Origin: a virus
Strand: one strand, 5' to 3'
IMG/VR virus record: IMGVR_UViG_3300020172_004437
Coordinates: 1 to 44,446 of that record
Length of the DNA stretch: 44,446 bases
Shown here: piece by piece, positions 21,798 through 28,944 of the stretch
Position numbering within the stretch: position 1 is the stretch's first letter
Layout of the letters: each line of letters starts with the position of its first letter
Notes under the pieces: generated by a model
What the model was told of the DNA's origin: nothing
What the model saw: the letters and a program-made list of their open reading frames with translations, nothing else
The model's database searches: none
Translations under genes and position numbers: made by a program

Positions 21798-22634
21798 TTA
21801 ATATTTTGTTCCGCAGGATGGACAAAATTTATGAGAATCTTTTTTTCTCTTACCTCCACATTCGGTACAGTAAACTTTTAAATCTTTTGATTCGTATGGT
21901 TTAACTGACTCAGGAAGTATTTTCCAATTAGATGTTGATACTGTATAACTATTAAAATCTTTATTTACAGTTCTAAAGGATTGTTCACTGTTACCACCCT
22001 TCTCAACTCTACCCGTTTCAATTGATTTTGATTTTTTACTTAAACTTCTACTTCTTGGTTTGTTTTCGAATTTATTTGAGTACCCTCTATCAAAACTCAT
22101 AGTATTATCACTACTATTTGAAGAGTTAAATTCAACACTTGAGGTATATGTTGATACGGTATTATTTAAACCTGTGGTTGTAAAAGTATTTACATAGTAA
22201 GGGTTTGGATTTGTTGATGGGTAATTAACTAAATGGTTCACCAACGGGTAATTAACCAAAAATGGTTGTTGGTAGGTTGGTTTAATATACTCCTCGTAGA
22301 ATTCCACATCCACATTACCATTATTAGATATTGCATTTAGTACTTCATTAGAAGTTGAGTCAACTTCGTAAGTCTCAAATTTAAATTTTTTAGCGTCGTC
22401 TAAAAATCGCTCAAGATAAATTCGTTGTCCAGGTTTAAGAACAATTCCTCCACCTGAAATATAATTTCCGTCGATTCTAATTTTTGATAAAACAGTTGAT
22501 TGTGTTGGGTTGAATAATTCTAATTCGAATTCTGACCCGTTTTTAAGATAGACGTTATGTCCAAATTGTTTAAGACGTAATTTGTCTTTTGTGATGAACG
22601 CACAAGGCGTTGCGGTTTTTGTTTGATAATACAT
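21798..22634 (-). CDS. Virion-type protein with C-terminal zinc ribbon
   Basis: 278 aa starting MYYQTKTATPCAFI. Residues about 25-95 (KNGSEFELELFNPTQSTVL, GGGIVLKPGQRIYLERFLDD, KFKFETYEVD) belong to a beta-sandwich pattern I associate with structural proteins of large phages and some eukaryotic DNA viruses. A Ser/Asn/Tyr-rich disordered middle follows (about 125-230), and the end holds a zinc ribbon CTECGGKRKKDSHKFCPSCG with CxxC-x13-CxxC. No signal. A DNA- or protein-contacting structural component is likely; the ribbon is an unusual addition. Confidence 0.65.
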   Translation of the reverse strand: MYYQTKTATPCAFITKDKLRLKQFGHNVYLKNGSEFELELFNPTQSTVLSKIRIDGNYISGGGIVLKPGQRIYLERFLDDAKKFKFETYEVDSTSNEVLNAISNNGNVDVEFYEEYIKPTYQQPFLVNYPLVNHLVNYPSTNPNPYYVNTFTTTGLNNTVSTYTSSVEFNSSNSSDNTMSFDRGYSNKFENKPRSRSLSKKSKSIETGRVEKGGNSEQSFRTVNKDFNSYTVSTSNWKILPESVKPYESKDLKVYCTECGGKRKKDSHKFCPSCGTKY

Positions 22635-22757
22635 TTTTTCCTTATTTTAATTTTTATGTTTATTGAACCCCACTTTGTTGGTGTCTCTCCAACTCAACCG
22701 TCATAAAAACGGGTGGACCTCAGTAACAAGGTTTCACTATTAAATATATTATTGTTA

Positions 22758-22764
22758 TATTTAT
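22758..22764 (+). promoter_or_regulatory. TATTTAT box for the 22826 gene
   Basis: GTTATATTTATTG, 61 nt before the GTG at 22826. Confidence 0.4.
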
Positions 22765-22825
22765 TGTAAACAACTTTTAATAAGTTCTCGAAAGAGATAA
22801 ACTTTTAGATATTACCATATGGACG

Positions 22826-23080
22826 GTGAGAGTTATAGGGAAGAAAAACATAAAGAGAAAATTGGCGGTCGTATGTCTAATACTGGCCACGTTCTTCAAT
22901 CCACTAGGGTTCGACGCTCTGTTTGCACTAATAATGAGGTGGACAGGGTCTTATTGGACTACGGATTTAATTTTCTATTGCCTTTCGGCGTTGTTCTTTG
23001 GATTGTATTTTTGGTTGTCACCAACATCTAGAAGAGGTTACTATAACCTAAAAAGGAAATTAAAGGACTTTGTTAAATAA
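22826..23080 (+). CDS. Two-helix small membrane protein, GTG start
   Basis: 84 aa read from GTG 22826 (MRVIGKKNIKRKLAVVCLIL). Two hydrophobic segments (about 13-34 and 47-63) and a basic tail SRRGYYNLKRKLKDFVK. An overlapping frame from ATG 22819 is shorter and uncharacteristic. The end overlaps the convergent 23060 gene by 21 nt. Holin-like topology, but no further evidence. Confidence 0.55.
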   Translation: MRVIGKKNIKRKLAVVCLILATFFNPLGFDALFALIMRWTGSYWTTDLIFYCLSALFFGLYFWLSPTSRRGYYNLKRKLKDFVK

Positions 23081-23641
23081 ATTTTGTAATTGAATTAACG
23101 ATTCGGTAACAGGTTCTTTACTCATTTTACTTTTCTTAATTAACTCTTCAACAGTTTCATCAGGTATAACTAAATCAGGATTATCTAATAATTTTTCTTG
23201 TTCCCAAGGAACATTCTCACCATTAATTTGTCTAACAGTTATTCTGTAATACGAGGGTACATAATCATCAACTAACCCCTCAGGTGTTGAAACTTCATAT
23301 GGAGAATCATCTTCAAGATATTCAGAAGCCCATTTACCTATAGTTAATAATTCATCATTAGTTAAATTAGGATAATCAACAATTAAATCAGCGACAATCA
23401 TAATATGTTGACCCCCATCATACTCATCGACATCAAAATCTAAGATATTAAAATCAAAATTATATCTTCTACCGTTACTTGCTTTAATGGATAACCAACC
23501 CTCGGATAAACTTTTAATAAAAGATTTTAATTCATCATTCTTTTTTGATAGTTTACGTAAATTATCCATACCCCCAAAATACTTTGCGGCGTCAAATAAA
23601 TTATCTTGTTTTTTAATGAAATCGATTATATCATTACTCAT
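23060..23641 (-). CDS. Hypothetical protein
   Basis: 193 aa starting MSNDIIDFIKKQDNLFDAAK. Beta segments FDFNILDFDVDEYDGGQHIM and YYRITVRQINGENVPWEQEK, an acidic middle and a helical tail with EPVTESLIQLQNLFNKVL. PVTE-S near residue 180 is a cleavage-like motif at the C-terminal side, unlike the other genes. The start lies 4 nt after a TATTTAT box. Unknown. Confidence 0.65.
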   Translation of the reverse strand: MSNDIIDFIKKQDNLFDAAKYFGGMDNLRKLSKKNDELKSFIKSLSEGWLSIKASNGRRYNFDFNILDFDVDEYDGGQHIMIVADLIVDYPNLTNDELLTIGKWASEYLEDDSPYEVSTPEGLVDDYVPSYYRITVRQINGENVPWEQEKLLDNPDLVIPDETVEELIKKSKMSKEPVTESLIQLQNLFNKVL

Positions 23642-23645
23642 AACA

Positions 23646-23652
23646 ATAAATA
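23646..23652 (-). promoter_or_regulatory. TATTTAT box, leaderless geometry
   Basis: Minus strand TATTTAT TGTT ATG: 4 nt to the start at 23641. Confidence 0.65.
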
Positions 23653-23699
23653 TACTAAACTTATATTATAGAAGTAATCACTATTTATTAAAATAAAGG

Positions 23700-23707
23700 T
23701 ATTTATA
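23700..23707 (+). promoter_or_regulatory. TATTTATA box for the 23724 gene
   Basis: GGTATTTATATAC, 16 nt before the ATG at 23724. Confidence 0.6.
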
Positions 23708-23723
23708 TACAAGAAACTTAATT

Positions 23724-24740
23724 ATGAAAAAAATTATAAAATTAAACGAAAGTGATTTAAGAAGAATAGTTACTAAAGTTATAAAAGAACACGACAACAA
23801 TATTGTTGAGCCAACAGGTCAATATTTTACTTTAGGTGGTTTTTACTTTTACGTTGATGGTAGTAAAATGTTTTTAGCTGACAGAACAAATGGTGAACTG
23901 TCCCCTAATTTATCTGTTGAATTCCCGTCAACTACTGAGATATCTGCCGAATGGACTCAAAAAACTCAAGAAGTCGATGACGAAAACATTAAAGGTAAAG
24001 AATTAACAGGTTTGTCATTTGACCAAAAAATGAAAAACGCAATCAATTACGGTAAGTTTATTTACACTAAGAACGAAGCTATTGTTAATTTTGGAAGTAT
24101 GATTCCTTTATTATTTTTCTCTCAAAAATTTATAGCACCAACATTAGGAGGTATTGTAGTTGGAACTGAATTCCCTGACGGAGTAGAGGGAAAAATTAAT
24201 TTAATTGACGCAAAACCAGGTAATAAAATATTCTTCCAACAATCGGCATTTAAACACGGTAAAGAATATGGTATTAGATTAGAAGTTGCAATGCACGGAC
24301 AACCAATTTCATTAAAAGATTTTGGAATTAATCAAAATATGTTAAAATTACCTAAAACTTATAATATCGGTGAATTTTTTGCCGAAAATAGTGCAACCCC
24401 ACATAACCTACATACCGCATCTTTTATTAAAACAATTAAAGATTTTATATCTAACGGTGGTAAAGTTAATAGATTAATGATTAACGCATCAACATCTAAA
24501 TTACCTGCAGGTCATATGGATAATGACACAAATAATTCTAAATGGTCTGATAATACAGAATTTAATGATTTAGTTGTTGGTAATAATGATGACGGAAGCG
24601 GTAATTTACAATTATGTAAAGCTAAAGCATATAACACTTATAATGAATTAAAAAAGGCAATTCCTGAATTGAATAGTGCCCCTTATGTTTTAAAAGCGGC
24701 GGGTCCTTTAGGTGAGTATGTTCACGTTAAATTTGAATAA
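23724..24740 (+). CDS. Tagged beta-rich protein with possible OmpA-like end
   Basis: 338 aa starting MKKIIKLNESDLRRIVTKVI then KE-HDN; LNE-S occurs at residues 7-10 and the helix DLRRIVTKVIKE is the commonest form of this head in aquatic phage proteins as I recall. The body begins with a beta domain (YFTLGGFYFYVDGSKMFLAD). The C-terminal part (VNRLMINASTSKLPAGHMDN ... NLQLCKAKAYNTYNELKK) loosely follows the OmpA-like strand / N-x-x-L-x-x-x-(R/K)A helix plan. Ends at a terminator. Inferred virion protein. Confidence 0.7.
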   Translation: MKKIIKLNESDLRRIVTKVIKEHDNNIVEPTGQYFTLGGFYFYVDGSKMFLADRTNGELSPNLSVEFPSTTEISAEWTQKTQEVDDENIKGKELTGLSFDQKMKNAINYGKFIYTKNEAIVNFGSMIPLLFFSQKFIAPTLGGIVVGTEFPDGVEGKINLIDAKPGNKIFFQQSAFKHGKEYGIRLEVAMHGQPISLKDFGINQNMLKLPKTYNIGEFFAENSATPHNLHTASFIKTIKDFISNGGKVNRLMINASTSKLPAGHMDNDTNNSKWSDNTEFNDLVVGNNDDGSGNLQLCKAKAYNTYNELKKAIPELNSAPYVLKAAGPLGEYVHVKFE

Positions 24741-24761
24741 CATATTTTTTAAAATAAAATT

Positions 24762-24792
24762 AAAAAGGAAGATTAATCTTCCTTTTTTTATT
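24762..24792 (+). terminator. Terminator after 24740
   Basis: AAAAGGAAGATT pairs with AATCTTCCTTTT, followed by a T run. Confidence 0.85.
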
Positions 24793-24822
24793 TGGTTTAT
24801 TCAAAAAAAAAGTTTATCTTTG
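24791..24822 (+). promoter_or_regulatory. Host-type promoter of the tRNA gene
   Basis: TTTG (24791-24794), N20, TATCTTTG (24815-24822), 11 nt before the tRNA 5' end. Confidence 0.75.
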
Positions 24823-24833
24823 TATTATTAAAC

Positions 24834-24907
24834 GGTAGTGGTAGCTCAGAAGGTAGAGCATTCGTTCAAAAAACGGTGTGCCATTGGTTCGATTCCAATC
24901 CCTACCA
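24834..24907 (+). tRNA. tRNA with bulged acceptor stem, anticodon uncertain (AAA by position)
   Basis: D-arm GCTC-AGAAGGTA-GAGC and T-arm ATTGG-TTCGATT-CCAAT are canonical. The acceptor pairs as GGTAG(T)GG with CCCTACC, which needs one bulged T. The anticodon arm TTCGT-TCAAAAA-ACGGT has a T-T mismatch at the top and C instead of U at position 33; counting gives anticodon AAA (Phe). A homopolymer sequencing error in the A run would change this. CCA is not fully encoded (ACA follows). A functional but diverged tRNA, or a decoy, are both possible. Confidence 0.75.
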
Positions 24908-24927
24908 CAAAAAAAGATAAAAAAAAA

Positions 24928-24959
24928 TTTGACAAATTCAGATTCAATTATTATCTTTG
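24928..24959 (+). promoter_or_regulatory. Host-type promoter of the RNA unit
   Basis: TTTG (24928-24931), N20, TATCTTTG (24952-24959). No plausible ORF starts just downstream. Confidence 0.75.
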
Positions 24960-24964
24960 AAGTA

Positions 24965-25266
24965 TTGAACAGAGGGATTTTTTTTCAAGGGTTTTCATTC
25001 ACTACACCCGCAGATTTTATCATACCTCTTTAAACTAAAAGAAAAAACGAATTCAAAGTGATAAGGTTTACAGGTTGGAAATACCTTAACTACATCCTAG
25101 TGTACACTAAAATAAGTTTAAAGTTGCCAGGGTTTTTTACTCACTTTCGTCCTACAATAAAAGTGGTGGAAGTTCAAACCACACAGGTCCAAGGAGTCCT
25201 AAGTAAAAATTCTAAAAAATTCCCGACGGGGAGTACAAGGGGAGACGACGGTCTCCCCTTTTTTAT
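24965..25266 (+). ncRNA. Candidate structured non-coding RNA, about 300 nt
   Basis: The unit is bounded by a consensus promoter (24928-24959) and a strong hairpin terminator (25239-25266). A 72-codon frame inside starts within structured sequence and has no recognisable protein features. Complementary segments include AGAGG (24971) with CCTCT (25025), a TAAGGT/ACCTTA hairpin near 25071-25087, the palindrome TAGTGTACACTA (25099-25110), GTGG/CCAC around 25165-25181, and CCCGACGGGG near 25223. I could not fit it to tmRNA, RNase P RNA or 6S RNA by eye. Probably a phage RNA of unknown type, co-located with the tRNA. Confidence 0.6.
25239..25266 (+). terminator. Terminator of the RNA unit
   Basis: GGGGAGAC-GACG-GTCTCCCC followed by TTTTTTATTT. 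Confidence 0.9.
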
Positions 25267-25276
25267 TTTATCTTGA

Positions 25277-25284
25277 TATTTATA
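25277..25284 (+). promoter_or_regulatory. TATTTATA box for the 25304 gene
   Basis: TTGATATTTATAATTATA, 19 nt before the ATG at 25304. Confidence 0.6.
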
Positions 25285-25303
25285 ATTATAAAACTACCAA
25301 GAT

Positions 25304-25570
25304 ATGAAAAAGATTATTGACTGGGTTTCAGGCCTATTTAAAGACGAGAAGGGAACTCCTTCATCAAAAAGATTCGTAGGAATCGTATGTGCGTTAACAC
25401 TTTGTGCGACAATGTATGTTAACAGTTATTCACACGGTGATATAAAACCCGCAGATTCATTAGTAAATGCGGTTGCGTTATTAGCTTTCGGATGTTTAGG
25501 TTTATCATCATTTGATAAATTTACTGCAATGAAAAAAGATGTCGCAGAAGCAACTAAAGAACAAGAGTAA
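25304..25570 (+). CDS. Holin-like two-helix membrane protein
   Basis: 88 aa: amphipathic N-terminus (MKKIIDWVSGLFKDEKGTPS), two hydrophobic segments (about 25-41 and 53-68, the latter VNAVALLAFGCLGLSS), and a charged tail (MKKDVAEATKEQE). The topology and size are those of a holin or of the small membrane proteins often found with phage lysins. Flanked by a TATTTATA box and a terminator, so a single-gene late unit. Second holin candidate after 12834. Confidence 0.65.
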   Translation: MKKIIDWVSGLFKDEKGTPSSKRFVGIVCALTLCATMYVNSYSHGDIKPADSLVNAVALLAFGCLGLSSFDKFTAMKKDVAEATKEQE

Positions 25571-25599
25571 TTTTAATTTAATTAATTAAAAAAAATTTA

Positions 25600-25630
25600 A
25601 ATCCCCTTTGTTTATGAGGGGATTTTTTTT
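25600..25630 (+). terminator. Terminator after the holin-like gene
   Basis: ATCCCCT/AGGGGAT stem followed by T8. Confidence 0.8.
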
Positions 25631-25640
25631 ATAATTGGGT

Positions 25641-26054
25641 ATGGAAATTTTAAACACACACCCAATTAAAAAATCTGACTTAGGATTTCACGGAAATTTA
25701 TTTGGTGGTAAGTTATTGGCTTGGATTGACGCTGCGGCTGCGGGATATTCTATGCAATTATGTGACTCCCCAAGAATGGTTACAGTATCTATTGATAAAT
25801 GTTTTTTTGAAAAACCTGCAAAAGAAGGTCAATTACTTAAAATTTATGGATACCCAAGCAAATTAGGAAACACTTCAGTTACTCTATATATGGAGGCGAG
25901 AGCTCACAATGTTTATACAGGTAATCAAGCGGTAGTACTTAAAACCAATATAAGATTTGTTAATATTGATGAAGAAGGTAACCCAATACCTATAGGAGAA
26001 AAAGGTAGGAGAAGAATTGAAAAATTAATAGAACAAAATAATTTGGTAGAATAA
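25641..26054 (+). CDS. Acyl-CoA thioesterase (hotdog fold, YciA/BACH-like)
   Basis: 137 aa from ATG 25641 (a TTG six nt upstream is rejected). DLGFHGNLFGGKLLAWIDAA is the hallmark hotdog helix region of YciA-type thioesterases, followed by MVTVSIDKCFFEKPAKEGQ and a final strand VVLKTNIRFVNID. The family hydrolyses acyl-CoA thioesters in the cytoplasm as a hexamer. The sequence is nearly complete compared with cellular enzymes. No promoter of either class is evident upstream. An uncommon phage-borne metabolic gene that could alter host membrane lipid supply. Confidence 0.85.
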   Translation: MEILNTHPIKKSDLGFHGNLFGGKLLAWIDAAAAGYSMQLCDSPRMVTVSIDKCFFEKPAKEGQLLKIYGYPSKLGNTSVTLYMEARAHNVYTGNQAVVLKTNIRFVNIDEEGNPIPIGEKGRRRIEKLIEQNNLVE

Positions 26055-26073
26055 AAATTTGTTCTTATATTTG
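26042..26073 (+). promoter_or_regulatory. Host-type promoter, leaderless geometry
   Basis: TTTG (26042-26045), N20, TATATTTG (26066-26073), TCCT, then the ATG at 26078. It overlaps the end of the thioesterase gene. Confidence 0.75.
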
Positions 26074-26077
26074 TCCT

Positions 26078-26224
26078 ATGATTTCAAAATTAATGAAAAT
26101 AGGATTAACATTAGTTGGTTTATGTACCATAGGGATAGTAATTGGTCTTGCTTTGGTAATTTTGATGTCTTGTGTTTACATATCAAAATGGATTTTTCTA
26201 AAAATTTGGTCAGTATTTTTTTAA
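26078..26224 (+). CDS. 48-aa membrane peptide, leaderless
   Basis: Begins MISKLMKIGLTLVGLCTIG and is almost wholly hydrophobic apart from a basic N-terminus and one central Lys (SKWIFLKIW). A Cys-containing segment LMSCVY lies mid-way. Predicted 1-2 membrane spans. The promoter spacing (ATG 4 nt after TATATTTG) and a following terminator support a real gene. Function unknown; candidate superinfection or holin-type peptide. Confidence 0.65.
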   Translation: MISKLMKIGLTLVGLCTIGIVIGLALVILMSCVYISKWIFLKIWSVFF

Positions 26225-26230
26225 AAAGTA

Positions 26231-26259
26231 AAAGGGGAGTAGCGAATTCCCCTTTTTTT
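26231..26259 (+). terminator. Terminator after the 48-aa peptide
   Basis: AAAGGGGA/TCCCCTTT stem followed by T5; a second hairpin GTTACCG/CGGTAAC follows at once. Confidence 0.85.
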
Positions 26260-26354
26260 GTTACCGAAACGGTAACGGTCCTAAAAGTCCTCAATTTTAT
26301 GAGGGGGCTTGTTTTATAATAAATAGTTTAATATAATTTAATATAGTTTAACGT

Positions 26355-26567
26355 ATGAAAAATAATTTTATAAAATTAACAAAAAAAAAGGGTAAATCAT
26401 TGAATATTAACCCTATTCTAATAGAAAGTCTTGAAGAATATGATGACGAAACAACTTTAGTTCAAATGGGTTTTGGTTCAAATAAAACTTATTATGTTAC
26501 TGAAAGTATTGATACAATTAACAAATTAATTGAGAAATCAAATTATTTTACTACCTACATCAAATAA
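26355..26567 (+). CDS. FlbD-like small protein
   Basis: 70 aa. FIKLTKKKGKSLNINPILIE followed by SLEEYDDETTLVQMG and YYVTESIDTINKLIE follows the FlbD pattern (I-x-L-T-x-x-x-G-x-x-x-x-x-N-x-x-x-I-x-x-I-E ... V-x-E-S-x-x-x-I). FlbD-like domains are small beta proteins, named from flagellar operons but common in phages. The VTE-S here lies within the domain, so I do not count it as a tag. Starts a possible four-gene operon ending with the WCT-domain protein. Confidence 0.65.
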   Translation: MKNNFIKLTKKKGKSLNINPILIESLEEYDDETTLVQMGFGSNKTYYVTESIDTINKLIEKSNYFTTYIK

Positions 26568-26576
26568 TAATTTGTT

Positions 26577-26819
26577 ATGTTAATTCATATAGATGTACAA
26601 GAGTTTGAAGAGGAGTTTAGAGTTCATTGGAAGTCAGGGTTACTTAAACATCCACATATTGATTACGCAACAAACGCTATTCACGCTTGGTTTGAAGATA
26701 GGGACTGTATAATATTTAAATTCAAAAATTACGGGTTTATAAATGATAATAGATTTAATACTTATGATTTATCATCAGGGTCTGCAGGAATAACAATTAA
26801 AATTACAAAAACAAGTTAA
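26577..26819 (+). CDS. Small hypothetical protein
   Basis: 80 aa starting MLIHIDVQEFEEEFRVHWK. Contains IHAWFEDRDCIIFKFKNYGF and ends in a strand GITIKITKTS. No tag. It lies 9 nt after the FlbD-like gene and 1 nt before the IMPDH-like gene, so probably co-transcribed. Unknown. Confidence 0.65.
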   Translation: MLIHIDVQEFEEEFRVHWKSGLLKHPHIDYATNAIHAWFEDRDCIIFKFKNYGFINDNRFNTYDLSSGSAGITIKITKTS

Positions 26820-26820
26820 G

Positions 26821-27846
26821 ATGAAAAGAAAATTCGATTTTAAAGATATTACTATAGTACCTGAAACAGTATCATCAATTAGTAGTCGTAGTGAAGTTAA
26901 TATCTTAAATGAACAGGGAGAACTACCAATTATGGTATCCCCAATGGATACCGTAGTTGATTTAAATAACTATAAACAATTTATCGATTTAAACATTCCC
27001 GTTTGTTTACCTCGAGGTGAGGATTTGGTTGACGACGCATTTTATTCGGTTTCATTAGAAGAATTTGAAACTATTGTTAATCATTATTTAGAACCAGGTT
27101 TAAATATTAAACTTAAAATATTGGTTGATATTGCCAATGGTCACATTAAAAAATTACACGATTTATGTGAAAAATTTATCAGTAAGCGAGATAAAACATT
27201 ACATACATTAATGGTCGGTAATATTGCTAATCCTAAAACTTATAAACAGTTTGGTAAAATAGGTGTTGACTATGTTAGAGTTGGAATTGGTGGTGGTTCA
27301 GGATGTCTAACTTCCGCAAATACTGGGGTACATTACCCAATGGCATCATTGATTAATGAATGTTATGAGTTTAAGAAAAAATACGATTTTGAAACCAAAA
27401 TTGTTGCGGATGGGGGTTTTAGAAATTACGATGATATTATTAAAGCTTTGATGTTAGGTGCGGATTATGTGATGTTAGGGGGAATTTTAAATAAATGTTT
27501 AGAATCTTGTTCAGAAACTAAATTATTCAATAAGATTAAACTATCTCAAAACATCTCAAATTATATTTGGATTTATTATCCTAAATTAAGACAATTTTTA
27601 TATAAATCATTTAGAGGTATGAGTACTAAAGATGTTCAAAAAAAATGGAATAAAAATATATTAAAAACATCTGAAGGTATTGTCAAAACAAATAAAGTTG
27701 AGTATACTTTAAATCAGTGGACAGATAATTTTAAAGATTACTTAAAATCGGCGATGTCGTACACCAATTCAAATACTTTAGAATCTTTCAAAGACTCCGA
27801 ATACGTTTTTATAACCGAAAATGCTCTTAAAAGATTTAATAAATAA
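26821..27846 (+). CDS. IMP dehydrogenase / GMP reductase family enzyme
   Basis: 341 aa, a TIM barrel without CBS domains. Seen: FDFKDITIVPETVSS near the start, IMVSPMDTVVD, the active-site loop GIGGGSGCLTSANTGVHYP with C162, IVADGGFRNYDD, ALMLGADYVMLGG, and a degenerate flap FRGMSTKDVQKKW. IMPDH oxidises IMP to XMP; GMPR reduces GMP to IMP; both use the same Cys. The length and lack of CBS favour a GMPR-like enzyme, but the loop GGGSGCLTSA departs from the usual GPGSxCTTR, so specificity is open. Would redirect guanine nucleotide pools during infection. Confidence 0.85.
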   Translation: MKRKFDFKDITIVPETVSSISSRSEVNILNEQGELPIMVSPMDTVVDLNNYKQFIDLNIPVCLPRGEDLVDDAFYSVSLEEFETIVNHYLEPGLNIKLKILVDIANGHIKKLHDLCEKFISKRDKTLHTLMVGNIANPKTYKQFGKIGVDYVRVGIGGGSGCLTSANTGVHYPMASLINECYEFKKKYDFETKIVADGGFRNYDDIIKALMLGADYVMLGGILNKCLESCSETKLFNKIKLSQNISNYIWIYYPKLRQFLYKSFRGMSTKDVQKKWNKNILKTSEGIVKTNKVEYTLNQWTDNFKDYLKSAMSYTNSNTLESFKDSEYVFITENALKRFNK

Positions 27847-27866
27847 AAAATAATAACATAAACAAA

Positions 27867-28913
27867 ATGAGTAAGATTGATGAACTAAAAAAACAAAATC
27901 CTGGTTTAAATTTTAATATAGTTGATTTTGTATCTAAGGTACTTCCTAAACCAAAATATGTTGAGATGGCGGTTAATTTGATTAAAAATTCTAATGAGGA
28001 AAGAGTATCAAAACAACACATAAAAGAGATTAAGGAAGAGTTAAAACATAATTGGAATCTACCTGAAGATTATATTTCTAATAAATCGGATATTGAAATT
28101 TTTAATATTTTTAGAGGTGTTGAAATGACATTTAGTAGAAATCAATTCCAATCTTTAATTAAATTTATCGAATTAAATGAACGTAAATTAATTGAAAAAT
28201 CTGACTTAACATCATATAAAAATTTTGACGAAATTGACTTACAAAATTCATTAGCCGACTTAAAACTAATTGATAAAGAATTTCAGAAACAAGTTGTCAA
28301 AATATATGAAGATGAAGAATGGTTAGTAATTAAACCATTGTCTTGGGTAGCGTCTAAAAAATATGGTGCAAATACTAAATGGTGTACCGCTTCAGAGTAT
28401 GAACACGATTATTTTTACCGATATGTTAAAAGAGGTATATTAATTTATTCTATGAATAAAAAAACAGGTAATAAAGTTGCAGCATTTAAAAACATTGATA
28501 CCTCATATGAGAGAGAAACTTCTTTTTGGGATATTAAAGACAGTAGAGTAGATTCATTAGAAGCCGATTTACCTCATCATATTATGGATGTATTCAAAGA
28601 CCAATTCTTCAACTGTAAAACCACAAATTGGAATATATTAAGTGATGAAGAAAGAAATAGTCAATTAATTTGGTTGGAATCCACACAACATAAAAAAATG
28701 AGTTTAGTAGAAGATACTATACCTACTAGAGATGGAATGGAAATAGGCGCAGAAGAACCAATGGTTTATGATATGGAGGAAGAAGTTGTTTCTGAAATAA
28801 ATCATATGATGGTGGAAGAATCTATAGTAGAACGTATTAGAGATTTATCACCTACTCCAAGAGAAGCTAGAGTAATTCAAATGTACCCTGACGGTCCAGA
28901 CCAAGCAGGATAA
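27867..28913 (+). CDS. WCT-domain protein
   Basis: 348 aa. A helical N-terminal half leads to a domain at about 145-225 with EEWLVIKPLSWVASKKYG, NTKWCTASEYEHDYFYRYV (W172-C173-T174) and GILIYSMNKKTGNKVAAFK, the same layout as the WCT domain of the 17594 gene (SWCTS, then a strand with YYVVDEDM and AVVILVDPNGR). The acidic tail ends with SPTPREARVIQMYPDGP. The family is widespread in large phages to my recollection, without an assigned activity. The conserved W-C-T suggests a nucleotide or metal pocket, which is inference. Confidence 0.7.
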   Translation: MSKIDELKKQNPGLNFNIVDFVSKVLPKPKYVEMAVNLIKNSNEERVSKQHIKEIKEELKHNWNLPEDYISNKSDIEIFNIFRGVEMTFSRNQFQSLIKFIELNERKLIEKSDLTSYKNFDEIDLQNSLADLKLIDKEFQKQVVKIYEDEEWLVIKPLSWVASKKYGANTKWCTASEYEHDYFYRYVKRGILIYSMNKKTGNKVAAFKNIDTSYERETSFWDIKDSRVDSLEADLPHHIMDVFKDQFFNCKTTNWNILSDEERNSQLIWLESTQHKKMSLVEDTIPTRDGMEIGAEEPMVYDMEEEVVSEINHMMVEESIVERIRDLSPTPREARVIQMYPDGPDQAG

Positions 28914-28916
28914 TAA

Positions 28917-28943
28917 AAAAACCCACATTATTGTGGGTTTTTT
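28917..28943. terminator. Bidirectional terminator
   Basis: AAAACCCACA-TTAT-TGTGGGTTTT between convergent genes 27867 and 28945. Confidence 0.85.
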
Positions 28944-28944
28944 G

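Noticed and set aside
24965-25266. tmRNA
   Set aside because: No alanyl-tRNA-like ends and no credible tag ORF ending in ALAA-type residues could be placed; the GTTCAAAC segment does not close a proper T-stem.
25058-25276. 72-codon ORF inside the RNA unit
   Set aside because: The start lies well inside the transcript, the stop falls beyond the terminator stem, the composition is not protein-like, and the self-complementary segments explain the sequence better.
26355-26567. VTE-S in the FlbD-like protein as a packaging tag
   Set aside because: The motif lies near residue 50 inside a conserved small domain, not at the N-terminus.
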